In this document: piece after piece, positions 33,925-43,840 of the stretch
Layout of the letters: each line of letters starts with the position of its first letter
Numbering within the stretch: the stretch's first letter is position 1
From: Lachnospiraceae bacterium
GTDB lineage: Bacteria; Bacillota; Clostridia; Lachnospirales; Lachnospiraceae
Assembly (NCBI GenBank): GCA_030527645.1
Contig: JAUNAJ010000006.1
Location: 1 to 64,000 of the forward strand
Direction of reading: 5' to 3'
Length of the DNA stretch: 64,000 nucleotides
Program-made: the position numbers and the translations under genes
The notes under the pieces: model-generated
The model's input: only the letters and a program-made list of their open reading frames with translations
Told to the model about the DNA's origin: nothing
Databases searched by the model: none

Positions 33925-36105
33925 ATGAATAAAGAGACGATCATTCATACCATGGGCATCAATAACTGCGGAGGCAGGTGTATCATTGATGCCCATGTAC
34001 AAAACGGAAAGATAACGAAGATCACAACAGATCCATCGGCCGGCTCCCCGCAGCATCCGCCCCTCCGGGCCTGTGTCAAGGGCTTTCATTACCATGAGAC
34101 CTTTCTGAATGAAGAAAAGCGTCTGAAGAAGCCCATGATCCGCACAGGTAAACGGGGAAGCGGTCTCTTCAGAGAGGCTGAGTGGGAGGAGGCAGTAGAT
34201 CTGATCGCTAAGGAATGGATCCGGATCCGGGATACCTATGGTCCTGCATCAAGGTACGTGCACTATGGTTGGGGGGTCAGTGGAACTCTGCGTCCGCTGG
34301 ATCTGGCAAAACGGCTGCTGACGTTGGACGGAGGATTTCAAGATTATTATAACTCCTACAGTACCGCAGCCATTCATTATACTGCACCGTATCTCTACGG
34401 AACAAAATTCACAGGAAGCAGCTACGAAGATCTGCTGAATTCTAAACTGATCATTCTCTGGGGGCACAATCCCGCGGAAACAAGGTTTGACAGCCTGATG
34501 TATTATCTTACTCTGGCAAAAAATCAGGGCATTTCTATTGTCTGCATTGATCCCAGACGCAATGATACCGCAAGAATTCTTGGAGCAGAATGGATCGGAC
34601 TCCGTCCCGCCACCGATGCGGCTCTGGCGGATGCCCTTGCCTACGTTATGATCACAGAAGACCTGTATGATCATGACTTTACAGCCAGGTATTGTCAGGG
34701 ATTTACGGCTGAAACCATGCCGAAGGGCTATGAGCAGGAGATGGATTATTTCACCTATTGCCTGGGAGACGGGGACGGTGTGCCGAAAACCCCGGAGTGG
34801 GCTGCTGAAATCACCGGAGTAAGCCCGGATCGGATCCGAAGTCTGGCAAGGCGTATGGCTGAGACAAAGCCCATGGCACTTCTTCAGGGCTACGGTGCCC
34901 AGAGAAACCAGAACGGAGAACAGAGTGTCCGGGGCGGGATCATGCTGGCCTGTCTTACCGGTAATGTGGGGATATCCGGCGGCAGTGCCGGAGGTTCGCA
35001 GCTGATGCAGAATCCGCCGGTACCGGAGATTCCGGAACTGAAGAATCCGGTCAGTGAGCGCATTCCCGTTTATCAGTGGACGGATGCCGTTGAAAAAGGA
35101 CAGATCCGGATGATCCTGAATCTTGCCGGCAATGCTCTGATCAATCAGCATGGTGACATCAATCGGACAACAGAGATCCTGGAGGATGAACGTCTCTGTG
35201 AGCTGATCGTATGCAGCGACCTGTTCATGACTGCTTCTGCTAAATTTGCCGATATCCTTCTGCCGGGCATCTCTTTTCTGGAGATGAATAACAGTACATC
35301 CCCCTGGATCCAGGGGGATTTTATCGGGTTTAATAACAAGGCGGTGGAGCCCTTGGGAGAAGGCAGGTTTGAGTATGACTGGCTGAAGGAAATTGCTGCA
35401 CGGCTGGGTCTGTATGAGCAGTTTACCGAGGGTCATGAGACCGGCGATGCGTGGCTGGAGGATCTATATGAGGAACTTCGGTCAGAGCAGCCCTTCCTGC
35501 CGGAGTACAATTGTGCCCGTCAGCAGGGAATCTACCGGTATGAGATTCCCCCTCGAATTGCCTTTCGGGAACAGCGGGAACATCCGAACCGTGTTCCCTT
35601 TCCTACACCCTCCGGCAGGATCGAGATCTTTTCACCGCGGCTTTTTGAACTGCGGGATCCTGCAGTCCCTGCCATACCGGGATACATTCCTGCAGCAGAG
35701 GGGTGGGAGGATGACGGCTTTCCGGAATATCCTCTGCAGCTGATCGGATATCATACAAGATGGCGGTGTCACAGTATTCATGGCAATCATGAATACTTGA
35801 ACCGGATGGAGTCCCAGGCGGTATATATGAATCCTGCGGATGCGAAACAAAGAGGAATTCACGACGGAGATCCTGTTCATATATATAATGGCAGGGGCAG
35901 TCTGAGACTCCCCTGCAGAGTTACATCGGATATTGTCCCGGGAACTGCGGCGATTTCTCAGGGCGCCTGGTATCAGCCGGATGAAACAGGAACGGATCTG
36001 GGAGGAAACATCAATGTTCTCACCTCGCTCAATGTAACGCCTCTTGCGAAAGGGAATGCGCAGCATACAAACCGAGTGGAAATTAATAAGTTTACGGCTG
36101 ATTGA
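33925..36105 (+). CDS. molybdopterin oxidoreductase, DMSO reductase family
   Basis: About 726 residues of the bis-MGD oxidoreductase family, closest in style to DmsA/BisC-type subunits. Conserved parts are YVHYGWGVSGT, the probable Mo-serine region NSYSTAAIHY, LIILWGHNPAETRF, IDPRRNDTA and a C-terminal MGD-binding domain ending NVTPLAKGNAQHTNRVEI. The N-terminal cluster motif reads GINNCGGRC...LRACVKG, so the first of four expected cysteines is glycine. No Tat signal, no electron-transfer or membrane subunit nearby: probably a cytoplasmic stand-alone enzyme. Start uncertain (ATG 33925 or TTG 33904, neither with a good ribosome site). Confidence 0.82.
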   Translation: MNKETIIHTMGINNCGGRCIIDAHVQNGKITKITTDPSAGSPQHPPLRACVKGFHYHETFLNEEKRLKKPMIRTGKRGSGLFREAEWEEAVDLIAKEWIRIRDTYGPASRYVHYGWGVSGTLRPLDLAKRLLTLDGGFQDYYNSYSTAAIHYTAPYLYGTKFTGSSYEDLLNSKLIILWGHNPAETRFDSLMYYLTLAKNQGISIVCIDPRRNDTARILGAEWIGLRPATDAALADALAYVMITEDLYDHDFTARYCQGFTAETMPKGYEQEMDYFTYCLGDGDGVPKTPEWAAEITGVSPDRIRSLARRMAETKPMALLQGYGAQRNQNGEQSVRGGIMLACLTGNVGISGGSAGGSQLMQNPPVPEIPELKNPVSERIPVYQWTDAVEKGQIRMILNLAGNALINQHGDINRTTEILEDERLCELIVCSDLFMTASAKFADILLPGISFLEMNNSTSPWIQGDFIGFNNKAVEPLGEGRFEYDWLKEIAARLGLYEQFTEGHETGDAWLEDLYEELRSEQPFLPEYNCARQQGIYRYEIPPRIAFREQREHPNRVPFPTPSGRIEIFSPRLFELRDPAVPAIPGYIPAAEGWEDDGFPEYPLQLIGYHTRWRCHSIHGNHEYLNRMESQAVYMNPADAKQRGIHDGDPVHIYNGRGSLRLPCRVTSDIVPGTAAISQGAWYQPDETGTDLGGNINVLTSLNVTPLAKGNAQHTNRVEINKFTAD

Positions 36106-36175
36106 AAAAAACCGACGCATTTTCGTGACATCAGCCTTTGGAGACTTCACGAATACTATTGTAAGCAGATTGAGA

Positions 36176-36212
36176 AAAAGAGCTGTACTTTTTTACGGAG
36201 TACAGCTCTTTT
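36176..36212. terminator. terminator after the molybdoenzyme gene
   Basis: Fourteen-base stem aaaagagctgtact / agtacagctctttt around a nine-base loop. A/T tracts on both sides make it likely bidirectional. Confidence 0.75.
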
Positions 36213-36302
36213 GATGCCATGCATGCAAAGAAAACGTCCGGTGTACGTACTCGTTGTTACCGAATTGTAACGTTGTGTCCTGTGTTCCTATGGTTCAGGG
36301 GA

Positions 36303-36331
36303 TTGTGAAATCCGGAATTTCGCAATATAAT
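36303..36331 (+). promoter_or_regulatory. promoter of the secreted amidase gene
   Basis: TTGTGA (36303-36308), 17-base spacer, perfect TATAAT (36326-36331), about 50 bases before the start codon. Confidence 0.65.
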
Positions 36332-36379
36332 GGTTTGTACGGATTTATCAACAAGAAATAGTGAGAAAGGATTGTCACG

Positions 36380-39300
36380 ATGAAAAAGAAAATGCTGGCG
36401 GTGGTACTGTCTGCCGCCTTAACTCTTGGGTTGGCACCGGCAGGTGTGTTTGCAGAGACCGGAACTGATGCTGCTGCTTCACAGAGTTCTGTCGATGCTG
36501 CAGCTGCAGATTCCGCTGACTCGAATGACAGCACTGATCCTGCGTCTTATGATCAGAATTCAGAGGATCCATCTACTGATACAGAGAATCCGAAGGGGAC
36601 TGAAGAAACAGCAGATTCTGACGCTCAGAACGCTTCCGAGGCCGATGCATCGCCTGAAGAAGCTCCCGGTGAAGCGGAGGATCAGGAGCAGGAAGAAGAA
36701 CCGGTTGAGGTGGATTCCGCAGAAACATTGATTCTTCCGGATCCGGGAACAGTTACCGGATTTGAAATTGTCTCAGAGGAAGACAGAACCATTGATCTGG
36801 ATGAAAAGGGCAGCTTTGAAGAGCTGGAGAAGAGGATGCCGGAGACCATCCTGGTGTATCTCGATTACAGCTCTGAGGCAGTGGAGATTCCGGTTACCTG
36901 GGTTTCTGAAGTGGACTTCGATTCTACCTCTGAAAGCTACTATATCTTCTGGGCAGACTGGGATCAGGACACCTATCCCCTATTAGAGGGCTATGGAGTG
37001 GAGGAGTACTTTCCGTTTGTGGAGGTGATCGTTCCCGCACGTACCGGAATGAAATTGTTCAGCACGAACAGCACCCAGTCCTCCGGCGTAAAAAACATTG
37101 TTGCCCGGGCGAGACAGATGGTGGATATCCGCTGGACTCCTGTCAGCAATGTGAACGGGTTTTCTGATTATGATACACAGCTGACCGTGTATTTTTCCGG
37201 AACTACCTACAACGGAATTCCATACGGACAGCAGGTATATGCAGGAACCTGGGTCCCCAATTCCACTACCTTCGAGACATTTCTGGATGCGGTAAGAACA
37301 GCAGGCAGTCCCATGTATAGTGCCAGAGGCAATAACGGCACTATGGATTCTACCTATTTTGCCAATGACTGCAGCTCCTTTGTCTCCTACTGCTACGGAC
37401 TTCCGAGAATGACGACCTGGAGCTTCGCAACGTCTTCGCAATTCAGTGCTGTTTCGGGAAACAGCATTTACAATGCGCAGGTGGGTGACTGCTTTAACCT
37501 TGCGGGTTCTCATGTAGAGATCATTACTGCCATGAATTACGACAGCAGCGGAAATCTTGTATCGGTAGAGGTCAGTGAGCAGACGCCGCCGAAGGCAAGA
37601 ACCATTATCTACACACCGGCACAGGTGCAGACTCTGATCAATAGAGGCTATACGCTGCTTCGGTATGCAGGAAGAAACAGTGTAGGCAGTCCGCAGTCCT
37701 ATACAGGCTATTCCTCTGATAAAAGCAATCCGGTGAAAGTAACGTACTCTAAGGAGGAACAGGCGGAACTGGACTTTTCTGATAAAAACGGAGACGGCTC
37801 TGTGATCAATCTGACTGTGGCCGGACTGCAGAGCTACTCAAGAACCGAATATAAGGCTGCCGTATGGACGGCGGAAAACGGACAGGATGATATTCAGTGG
37901 ATCACCCTGAACCGGCAGACCAATGCCAGCTATACCTGTACCATAAAGGCATCCGACTTCAAGCATTCCGGCAAGTATGTGATCCATCTGTACAAGATGG
38001 GTCCGTTGGGGAATGATTGTGTCCGGGCGACAGAATATACGCCGATCGATGTGAATTCCACGGCAGATGTGACCCTGGAGAGCGTTGCCGCGGAGGATGT
38101 CAGCAATACAACCGGAAGCTGCAGGATCCTGATCTCCGGCGTGACCTGTGAGGATGGAGTCAGCAGGATCCAGGTTCCCGTATGGAGCGCATCGGGTCAG
38201 TCTGATATTCACTGGTACACAGCAAAGCAGCTGGATGATACGACCTGGTATGTGGATATGAACATCTCCCGGCATTCCTATAATTTTGGTACCTATCAGA
38301 TCCATGTGTATGGTACGAATATTTACGGAAAAAGGAATTTTATGGGAAATACCACTGTAACCTTTACGCAGCAGCCTGCTGAAGTGACAGCTGAGGTGAA
38401 TGGTACAGCGGTAACGATTTCCGTAAAAAATCTTTTTCTGCCGGGCGGCATTAAAAGCGTGCTGATCCCTACCTGGAGCAGTACAGGAGGACAGGACGAT
38501 CTGACCTGGGTGAAGGCATCCTATGACAAAACGAATGCCGCAGCCAGCGCTGTTATTGATACGGAGAAGTTCAGCCATTTCGGAGATTTCTACTCTCATG
38601 TATATGCAGAGAGCTCCTCCGGCAGTCTCCGGTATATGGGAAATGTAACCTATACGGTACAGGAGCCGGACGTTCACTATAATGAAGTTTCTTATACCTT
38701 TGACGATACCACAGGTGATTTCACGGTTACGATTTCCTACCCGAAGCATGAGGCAGGAAAAGTTACAGCCGTTACGATTCCGATCTGGAGCGGTTCCAAC
38801 CAGAATGACCTGATCTGGTATAAGGCTTCAAAGGGAACCAACGGAACCTGGACAGTGTCCGGCAATATTTCGAACCATAAGGGACTTGGCACCTATCATT
38901 GTCATGTTTACGGAACTGTCAGCAGCAGACAGTATTTCCTGGGGAATACTTCCTTTACTGCAGCTGTATCTCTGGAAGAGCTCAGGCTTGGGGCATCATC
39001 CGACAGAGGCCTGACCTATCCGATCACGGTGAAAAATCTCAGAAGCCCGCTTGCATTTTCGAAGGTACAGGCAGCAGTCTGGTCTGATGCAGGAGGTCAG
39101 GATGATATTGCATGGTACACACTGAAGAGCGGCGGCACAGGTGCTTCCGATCTGACAGGAACCATCAATATGAAGAAGCATAAAACGGCAGGAGCCTACT
39201 ACATCCATCTCTACGGCATTACAGCCTCCGGCAAATATTGCTTTATTAAAAGTCTGGAAGCAGATATCTCCAGCAGTGCAAAGGCAGACATTACTGTTAC

Positions 39301-39577
39301 CGATGAAATCCAGAATGACGGCAGAGTTTCTCTGGTTATTGAAGTAACGGATAATGACTGGACCTATACCGGGCTGAAGGTGCCGGTGTGGAATGCATCC
39401 GACCAGAGCGATATTGTCTGGTACGATGCGGTGCAGCAGGAGGACGGAACCTGGACCTGTGAGATCGATACGAAGAATCATAAGAATCACACAGGAACCT
39501 ATCAGATCCATACCTATCTGAATTATTCGAACGGTATCTTCGGATACATCGGAAAAACAAGAGCAGAAATTGCGTAA
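36380..39577 (+). CDS. secreted cysteine amidase/peptidase with six GBS-Bsp-like repeats
   Basis: 1065 residues. A Sec signal peptide (MKKK, hydrophobic core, AGVFA cleavage) is followed by an acidic Ser/Asp/Glu-rich linker to about residue 115. A CHAP/NlpC-like catalytic domain spans about residues 240-430, with NDCSSFVSYCYG (nucleophile Cys near 330) and GSHVEIIT (His near 376). From about 460 to the end, six repeats of about 100 residues each carry VPVWSASGQSDIHWY-type motifs (near 493, 598, 695, 799, 897, 1001), the GBS-Bsp-like repeat found on streptococcal and clostridial surface proteins. A peptidoglycan hydrolase is likely. Monocistronic. Confidence 0.82.
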   Translation: MKKKMLAVVLSAALTLGLAPAGVFAETGTDAAASQSSVDAAAADSADSNDSTDPASYDQNSEDPSTDTENPKGTEETADSDAQNASEADASPEEAPGEAEDQEQEEEPVEVDSAETLILPDPGTVTGFEIVSEEDRTIDLDEKGSFEELEKRMPETILVYLDYSSEAVEIPVTWVSEVDFDSTSESYYIFWADWDQDTYPLLEGYGVEEYFPFVEVIVPARTGMKLFSTNSTQSSGVKNIVARARQMVDIRWTPVSNVNGFSDYDTQLTVYFSGTTYNGIPYGQQVYAGTWVPNSTTFETFLDAVRTAGSPMYSARGNNGTMDSTYFANDCSSFVSYCYGLPRMTTWSFATSSQFSAVSGNSIYNAQVGDCFNLAGSHVEIITAMNYDSSGNLVSVEVSEQTPPKARTIIYTPAQVQTLINRGYTLLRYAGRNSVGSPQSYTGYSSDKSNPVKVTYSKEEQAELDFSDKNGDGSVINLTVAGLQSYSRTEYKAAVWTAENGQDDIQWITLNRQTNASYTCTIKASDFKHSGKYVIHLYKMGPLGNDCVRATEYTPIDVNSTADVTLESVAAEDVSNTTGSCRILISGVTCEDGVSRIQVPVWSASGQSDIHWYTAKQLDDTTWYVDMNISRHSYNFGTYQIHVYGTNIYGKRNFMGNTTVTFTQQPAEVTAEVNGTAVTISVKNLFLPGGIKSVLIPTWSSTGGQDDLTWVKASYDKTNAAASAVIDTEKFSHFGDFYSHVYAESSSGSLRYMGNVTYTVQEPDVHYNEVSYTFDDTTGDFTVTISYPKHEAGKVTAVTIPIWSGSNQNDLIWYKASKGTNGTWTVSGNISNHKGLGTYHCHVYGTVSSRQYFLGNTSFTAAVSLEELRLGASSDRGLTYPITVKNLRSPLAFSKVQAAVWSDAGGQDDIAWYTLKSGGTGASDLTGTINMKKHKTAGAYYIHLYGITASGKYCFIKSLEADISSSAKADITVTDEIQNDGRVSLVIEVTDNDWTYTGLKVPVWNASDQSDIVWYDAVQQEDGTWTCEIDTKNHKNHTGTYQIHTYLNYSNGIFGYIGKTRAEIA

Positions 39578-39584
39578 CAATCGT

Positions 39585-39634
39585 AAAAAAAGACCAGCGA
39601 TCCGGTCAAATGACCGGGCCGCCGGTCTTTTTTT
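39585..39634. terminator. bidirectional terminator
   Basis: Long hairpin with outer arms aaaaaaagacc / ggtcttttttt and inner ccggtca / tgaccgg. A and T runs on each side suit termination in both directions. Confidence 0.85.
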
Positions 39635-39862
39635 GTGCATTAAAAAGATGTCTATGCTTCCGGCATCTCGTCAGGGGCGTTCTCATTCCCGGGATTGTTG
39701 TTTAAGAGAAGCTTAAGATTGTATGCAGTCTGAAGTAAGGGATGGCATGTATCTTATTTCTTGTAAGAGGTACTGAACAGATGAACACACCGGAACCATT
39801 CAGCAGAAAGTACTGACAGGAGCCGGATCGAATCTCGAAGGTACAGAAGAAAGGGGAAAGAA

Positions 39863-40576
39863 ATGACATACAAAGAAAACGAGAAAAAAGCACTGATCGA
39901 GGTTGCTCACATCAGAAAGGAATATCCGTTGGGGGATGAAACAGTGGTAGCACTGAAGGACATCAGCCTGAAGATCAACAAAGGAGAGATCTGCTGTATA
40001 TTCGGAACATCGGGATCAGGCAAGAGTACACTGCTGAATCAGCTGGCGGGAATGGAAAAACCAACAAAGGGAATGGTCAAGATCGGAGGAGTTCCCATAT
40101 CTCTCCTGACGGAGGATCAGCTGGCAAAATTCCGGCAGCAGCATCTTGGATTCGTCTTCCAGACCTACAATCTGCTCCCAAATCTGACAGCAACAGAAAA
40201 TGTGGCGCTGCCGCTTCTGTTTAAGGGAGTTCCCAAGGAAAAGAGAGAGAAGATAGCCAGAAAGATGCTTTGCAGGGTGGGGCTGTCCCACAGGCTGGAT
40301 CATTTCCCGAAGCAGATGTCGGGAGGACAGCAGCAGAGAGCCGGAATCGCCAGAGCATTTATCACACAGCCTGCAGTTGTGTTTGCCGATGAGCCCACCG
40401 GCAACCTGGATTCCAAAACAACCGTTGAGGTGATGGAGATGATCTGCTCCTTTGCAAAGGATTTTAATCAGACGATCATTCTGGTCACCCACGATCCTGA
40501 GATGGCGTCTTACGCAGACAGAGTTGTGAAGCTCATCGACGGTGAGATCATATCAGATACAATAGTCAGTCATTAA
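39863..40576 (+). CDS. MacB/LolD-type ABC transporter ATP-binding protein
   Basis: 237-residue ATPase. Walker A is IFGTSGSGKST (near residue 45), Q-loop FVFQTYNLLPNLTATENV, signature QMSGGQQQRAGIARA, Walker B VVFADEPTGNLDS. These match the LolD/MacB group that powers FtsX-like permeases (mechanotransmission rather than transport across the membrane). It precedes a secreted anchored protein and an FtsX-like permease with the same direction, so the three probably form one system. Confidence 0.92.
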   Translation: MTYKENEKKALIEVAHIRKEYPLGDETVVALKDISLKINKGEICCIFGTSGSGKSTLLNQLAGMEKPTKGMVKIGGVPISLLTEDQLAKFRQQHLGFVFQTYNLLPNLTATENVALPLLFKGVPKEKREKIARKMLCRVGLSHRLDHFPKQMSGGQQQRAGIARAFITQPAVVFADEPTGNLDSKTTVEVMEMICSFAKDFNQTIILVTHDPEMASYADRVVKLIDGEIISDTIVSH

Positions 40577-40688
40577 TCAGAACATACACAGTGCAGATTT
40601 GAAAATAATCAGCGTAATTAGTTTAAGAAAGATAGAATCAGTTCAGAAAAAATAATTTAAAACAAAGAGAATGAAAGGAAAACAACTT

Positions 40689-42317
40689 ATGAAGATCAGA
40701 AATAAAATTATCGCAGCTATGTTAACATCCGCAGCAATCCTGACAGCAGTTCCTGCAGCAGCATTTGCAGCAGAAACCGATATTGTTTCGGAGGCATTTG
40801 AGAATCAGGGACAGCACGAGGAAACAGCAGATGCTGATGTGGTGAATGACGATAGTAAACCTGTACAGGATGATTCCGAGGAGGATCAGAAGCTGGATTT
40901 CACAGTCGACTCCTATCATGTTCTGAAACCGGGAACAACAGAGATCACTGATAAAGTAAAAAAGGATGAGCTGGTGGATGTTGTGATCCTTCTGAAGGAT
41001 CCGGCCAGGGACATGAGAACCTTCGACTTCAAAAGATACGATTTGAAGAGAATGGAAGATTACTTTTATGGTGATGCGGTAAAGGCAGAAATTGTCACAG
41101 TTGATCAGCAGGAGGATGCAGGTGAGGAGCTTGCTCTGCAGATCACATTCTCCGGCCTTCGCTATAAGGGCAGTGACCAGCAGCTTCGTTTCCAGATCAT
41201 TGACAAAAAAACAGGTGACGATCAGAAGTTTGAGATCGAAGTGGAAGAAGCTGTAAAGGTAGATGAGCAGGAAGAAGACGAGAAGAAGCAGGAAGAGAAA
41301 AAAGAGGAGGAAAAAAACACAAAAGAAACTGCTGAAACAGCTGACTCCGGAAGCGATGACAGCGGATCCTACAGTGATTCCTATGATTCCTATTCATTCG
41401 GCAGCTCCGGAATCTCCTACAGCAGCAGCTCGGATGGTGTGAAGATCGATGCAGCCGTTCCCAACATCATTATTGATCAGTACAGCTACGGAGATAAGCC
41501 GGTTGCAGCCGGTGAGAGCTTTAAACTGAAGACTACCTTCAGAAACACCGGAAAACTGCCAATCACAAATATTGTGGCAACCATCAACGGCGGAGAAGTA
41601 TTTACAATGGACGGAAGCACGAATACTCTGTATTTCGAGCAGGTAGATGCAGGTCAGACGCAGGACATCAAGGTTCCTATGCAGGTCGTATCCGGAACAA
41701 AATCAGGAGCAAAGGCTCTGGAGCTGTCATTCAAATATGAATACATTGACGGATCAACCAGAAAGACTGGAAGTGCAACGATCAACCTTTCCGTTCCTGT
41801 TACACAGCCCCTTAGATTCGAAATCTCCGATCCAAAAACTGATAAGGAAGCAGAGGTGGGCAAGGAGCTTACCATTACAGCAGATTTTGTAAACAAGGGC
41901 AAGGGTGACATCTACAACGTGGAAGCTGAAATAGTTGCAGACAACATGGAGATCCTTAATACAAAGCAGTATGTGGGCAGCGTAGCCCCGGGAAACAGCG
42001 GAACCATCGGCTTTGTGGCTACACCGCAGGAGGAAGGTACAAACAATGTAACTGTAAAGATTTCTTATGAGGATGCAGATCAGAACGTACAGACAGTCGA
42101 GTATCCACTGACCATCGATGTACAGCCCGCAGTTGAGATCATTGCCGCTGACATGCAGGTTGCGGCAGCTGCAGTGAATCCCGAAAAGGGCTTCCCGGTT
42201 GTTCCGGCAGCAATTGCAGCAGCAGCTGCAGCAGGTCTGGGCGTGGTGATGGTTGTCAGCAGAAAGAAAAAAGCAGCAGCGAACATTGATTTTGAATGGA
42301 AGGATGAGGAGAAATGA
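40689..42317 (+). CDS. anchored CARDB-type (COG1361-like) surface protein of an ABC system
   Basis: About 542 residues. Signal peptide ending AAFAAETD; acidic N-terminal region; Lys/Glu-rich helix near 195-220; Ser/Tyr/Gly linker near 225-255; then two immunoglobulin-like CARDB/NEW-type domains (about 265-380 and 385-490) with VAAGESFKLKTTFRNTGKLPITNI and VGKELTITADFVNKGKGDIYNV; a C-terminal transmembrane helix and Lys-rich tail. It lies between ATPase and permease genes, and its stop overlaps the permease start by four bases. It may serve as an extracellular adaptor. Start ATG 40689 has an aaagga site; 40671 is an alternative. Confidence 0.75.
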   Translation: MKIRNKIIAAMLTSAAILTAVPAAAFAAETDIVSEAFENQGQHEETADADVVNDDSKPVQDDSEEDQKLDFTVDSYHVLKPGTTEITDKVKKDELVDVVILLKDPARDMRTFDFKRYDLKRMEDYFYGDAVKAEIVTVDQQEDAGEELALQITFSGLRYKGSDQQLRFQIIDKKTGDDQKFEIEVEEAVKVDEQEEDEKKQEEKKEEEKNTKETAETADSGSDDSGSYSDSYDSYSFGSSGISYSSSSDGVKIDAAVPNIIIDQYSYGDKPVAAGESFKLKTTFRNTGKLPITNIVATINGGEVFTMDGSTNTLYFEQVDAGQTQDIKVPMQVVSGTKSGAKALELSFKYEYIDGSTRKTGSATINLSVPVTQPLRFEISDPKTDKEAEVGKELTITADFVNKGKGDIYNVEAEIVADNMEILNTKQYVGSVAPGNSGTIGFVATPQEEGTNNVTVKISYEDADQNVQTVEYPLTIDVQPAVEIIAADMQVAAAAVNPEKGFPVVPAAIAAAAAAGLGVVMVVSRKKKAAANIDFEWKDEEK

Positions 42318-43675
42318 AGAAACCGGATCTTATGAAAATGTGTGTTCAGAATCTGACCCGAAGAAAAACAAGAACATTTCTGACGACACTGGGTGTGCTG
42401 ATCGGATGCTGCTCGATCGTGATCATGGTATCTATCGGTTTCGGGATGCAGGAGCAGCAGGAGCAGATGATGAAAAGCTTTGGAGACCTGACACTGATCA
42501 AGGTTACCCAGGAAGGGGACACTTCCGATCATAAAATTGATCAGAACCTTGTGGACGAGATCGAACAGATGAACGGAGTAGCTGTAGTTTCACCGAAAAA
42601 GGTTCTGGACAGCTATACTGTCCATGCCTTTGCCGGCCTCAATAACCGTTTCCAGACAGATTATATGGACGCTGTCGGAATTGATACAGGTAAAATTAAT
42701 GAATTTGACTACAAATTACTGGAAGGTACCTCTGAACTGAATGAAGGGGAAGTATTAGTAGGACGGAATTTTGTATTAAACTTTAAGGATTCTCTTCGTC
42801 CGGAAGGAAGCAATACAGCACAGAACGGCTATTTGCAGAAGGATGAGATACCGGAAGGCTTTTTTGATCCCCTTGCAGAGAAAATCACCCTGGAGATCAG
42901 CAAGTCCGACAATACTGGTTCTTCTGCTGATACAGATGGAAGCAGTACCGAAAAAAAAGCCGTAGTGAAACTGAAACCGGTAGGATATACTGCTGAGGAT
43001 TATAATAAGGGAACGGAAACAGTTGATGGAATGATCATGAGTCTGAACGATTTTCAAAACATGATCAATCAGCTGAGTACTCCCGGTACAACGGATACAT
43101 CCTATGATTCGGTAATGGTGAAAGTGTCTGATATTTCCATGGTGGAGCCGGTGGAGAATGCCATCAGACAGCAGGGCTTCAATACAGAATCCATGACCAG
43201 TATGAGAAAAGATCTGGAAGATCAAGCCAGACACACGCAGATGATGTTTGCCGGAATCGGTGCAATTTCCTTGTTCGTTGCAGCACTTGGAATCATGAAT
43301 ACCATGATCATGTCCATTTCGGAACGAACCAGAGAGATCGGAATCATGAAATCCCTTGGCTGTTATATCAGTGACATTCGAATGATGTTCCTGACAGAAG
43401 CCGGAATCATTGGTCTGATCGGAGGCGCAATCGGATGTGTGATCAGCTTTGCTGTGTCAGCAGTCATTAATATCTCCTCTCTCGGAGGCTTTTCCATGGA
43501 TACGTTGAAAGCAGCAATCCTGGGTGGGGAAGGGATCACCAGAGTATCGATCATCCCAATCTGGCTGTATGTATTTGCAATCGGATTCTCCATTCTGATC
43601 GGTGTTGCATCCGGATACTATCCGGCTAATAAAGCCGTGAAGATCCCGGCACTGGAAGCAATCAAAAGTGAGTAA
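42314..43675 (+). CDS. FtsX/MacB-like ABC permease
   Basis: 453-residue permease: one N-terminal helix (RRKTRTFLTTLGVLIGCCSIVIMVSIGFG), an extracellular domain of about 240 residues, then three C-terminal helices beginning ISLFVAALGIMNTMIMSISERTREIGIMKSLG, the FtsX signature. It overlaps the upstream CARDB gene by four bases (ATGA). In Gram-positives such permeases act in lipoprotein, peptide or stress-sensing functions. The substrate is unknown. Confidence 0.9.
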   Translation: MKKPDLMKMCVQNLTRRKTRTFLTTLGVLIGCCSIVIMVSIGFGMQEQQEQMMKSFGDLTLIKVTQEGDTSDHKIDQNLVDEIEQMNGVAVVSPKKVLDSYTVHAFAGLNNRFQTDYMDAVGIDTGKINEFDYKLLEGTSELNEGEVLVGRNFVLNFKDSLRPEGSNTAQNGYLQKDEIPEGFFDPLAEKITLEISKSDNTGSSADTDGSSTEKKAVVKLKPVGYTAEDYNKGTETVDGMIMSLNDFQNMINQLSTPGTTDTSYDSVMVKVSDISMVEPVENAIRQQGFNTESMTSMRKDLEDQARHTQMMFAGIGAISLFVAALGIMNTMIMSISERTREIGIMKSLGCYISDIRMMFLTEAGIIGLIGGAIGCVISFAVSAVINISSLGGFSMDTLKAAILGGEGITRVSIIPIWLYVFAIGFSILIGVASGYYPANKAVKIPALEAIKSE

Positions 43676-43686
43676 TAAGAATATTA

Positions 43687-43747
43687 CCGGAACGGAAGGA
43701 CCGTCCCCGTGTTCCACTGGAACATGGGGACGGTCCTTCCGTTCCGG
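43687..43747. repeat. REP-like long hairpin, copy 2
   Basis: ccggaacggaaggaccgtcc(cc) and its reverse complement form a perfect 22-base stem, with an inner tgttcca/tggaaca pair. It begins 12 bases after the permease stop and belongs to the GGAACGG/GGGACGGT family; it probably also ends transcription. Confidence 0.75.
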
Positions 43748-43840
43748 GCGAAAAAAGAATTTGCTGTAGAAAATCCTGCTGTATATTGGTAGAATAGAAC
43801 AGTCAGTTGAAACTAATTACAATTGAGAAGGATAGAGGTT

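Noticed and set aside
34249-35436. 395-codon minus-strand frame opposite the molybdoenzyme
   Set aside because: Shadow frame; the plus strand encodes a clear DMSO-reductase family protein.
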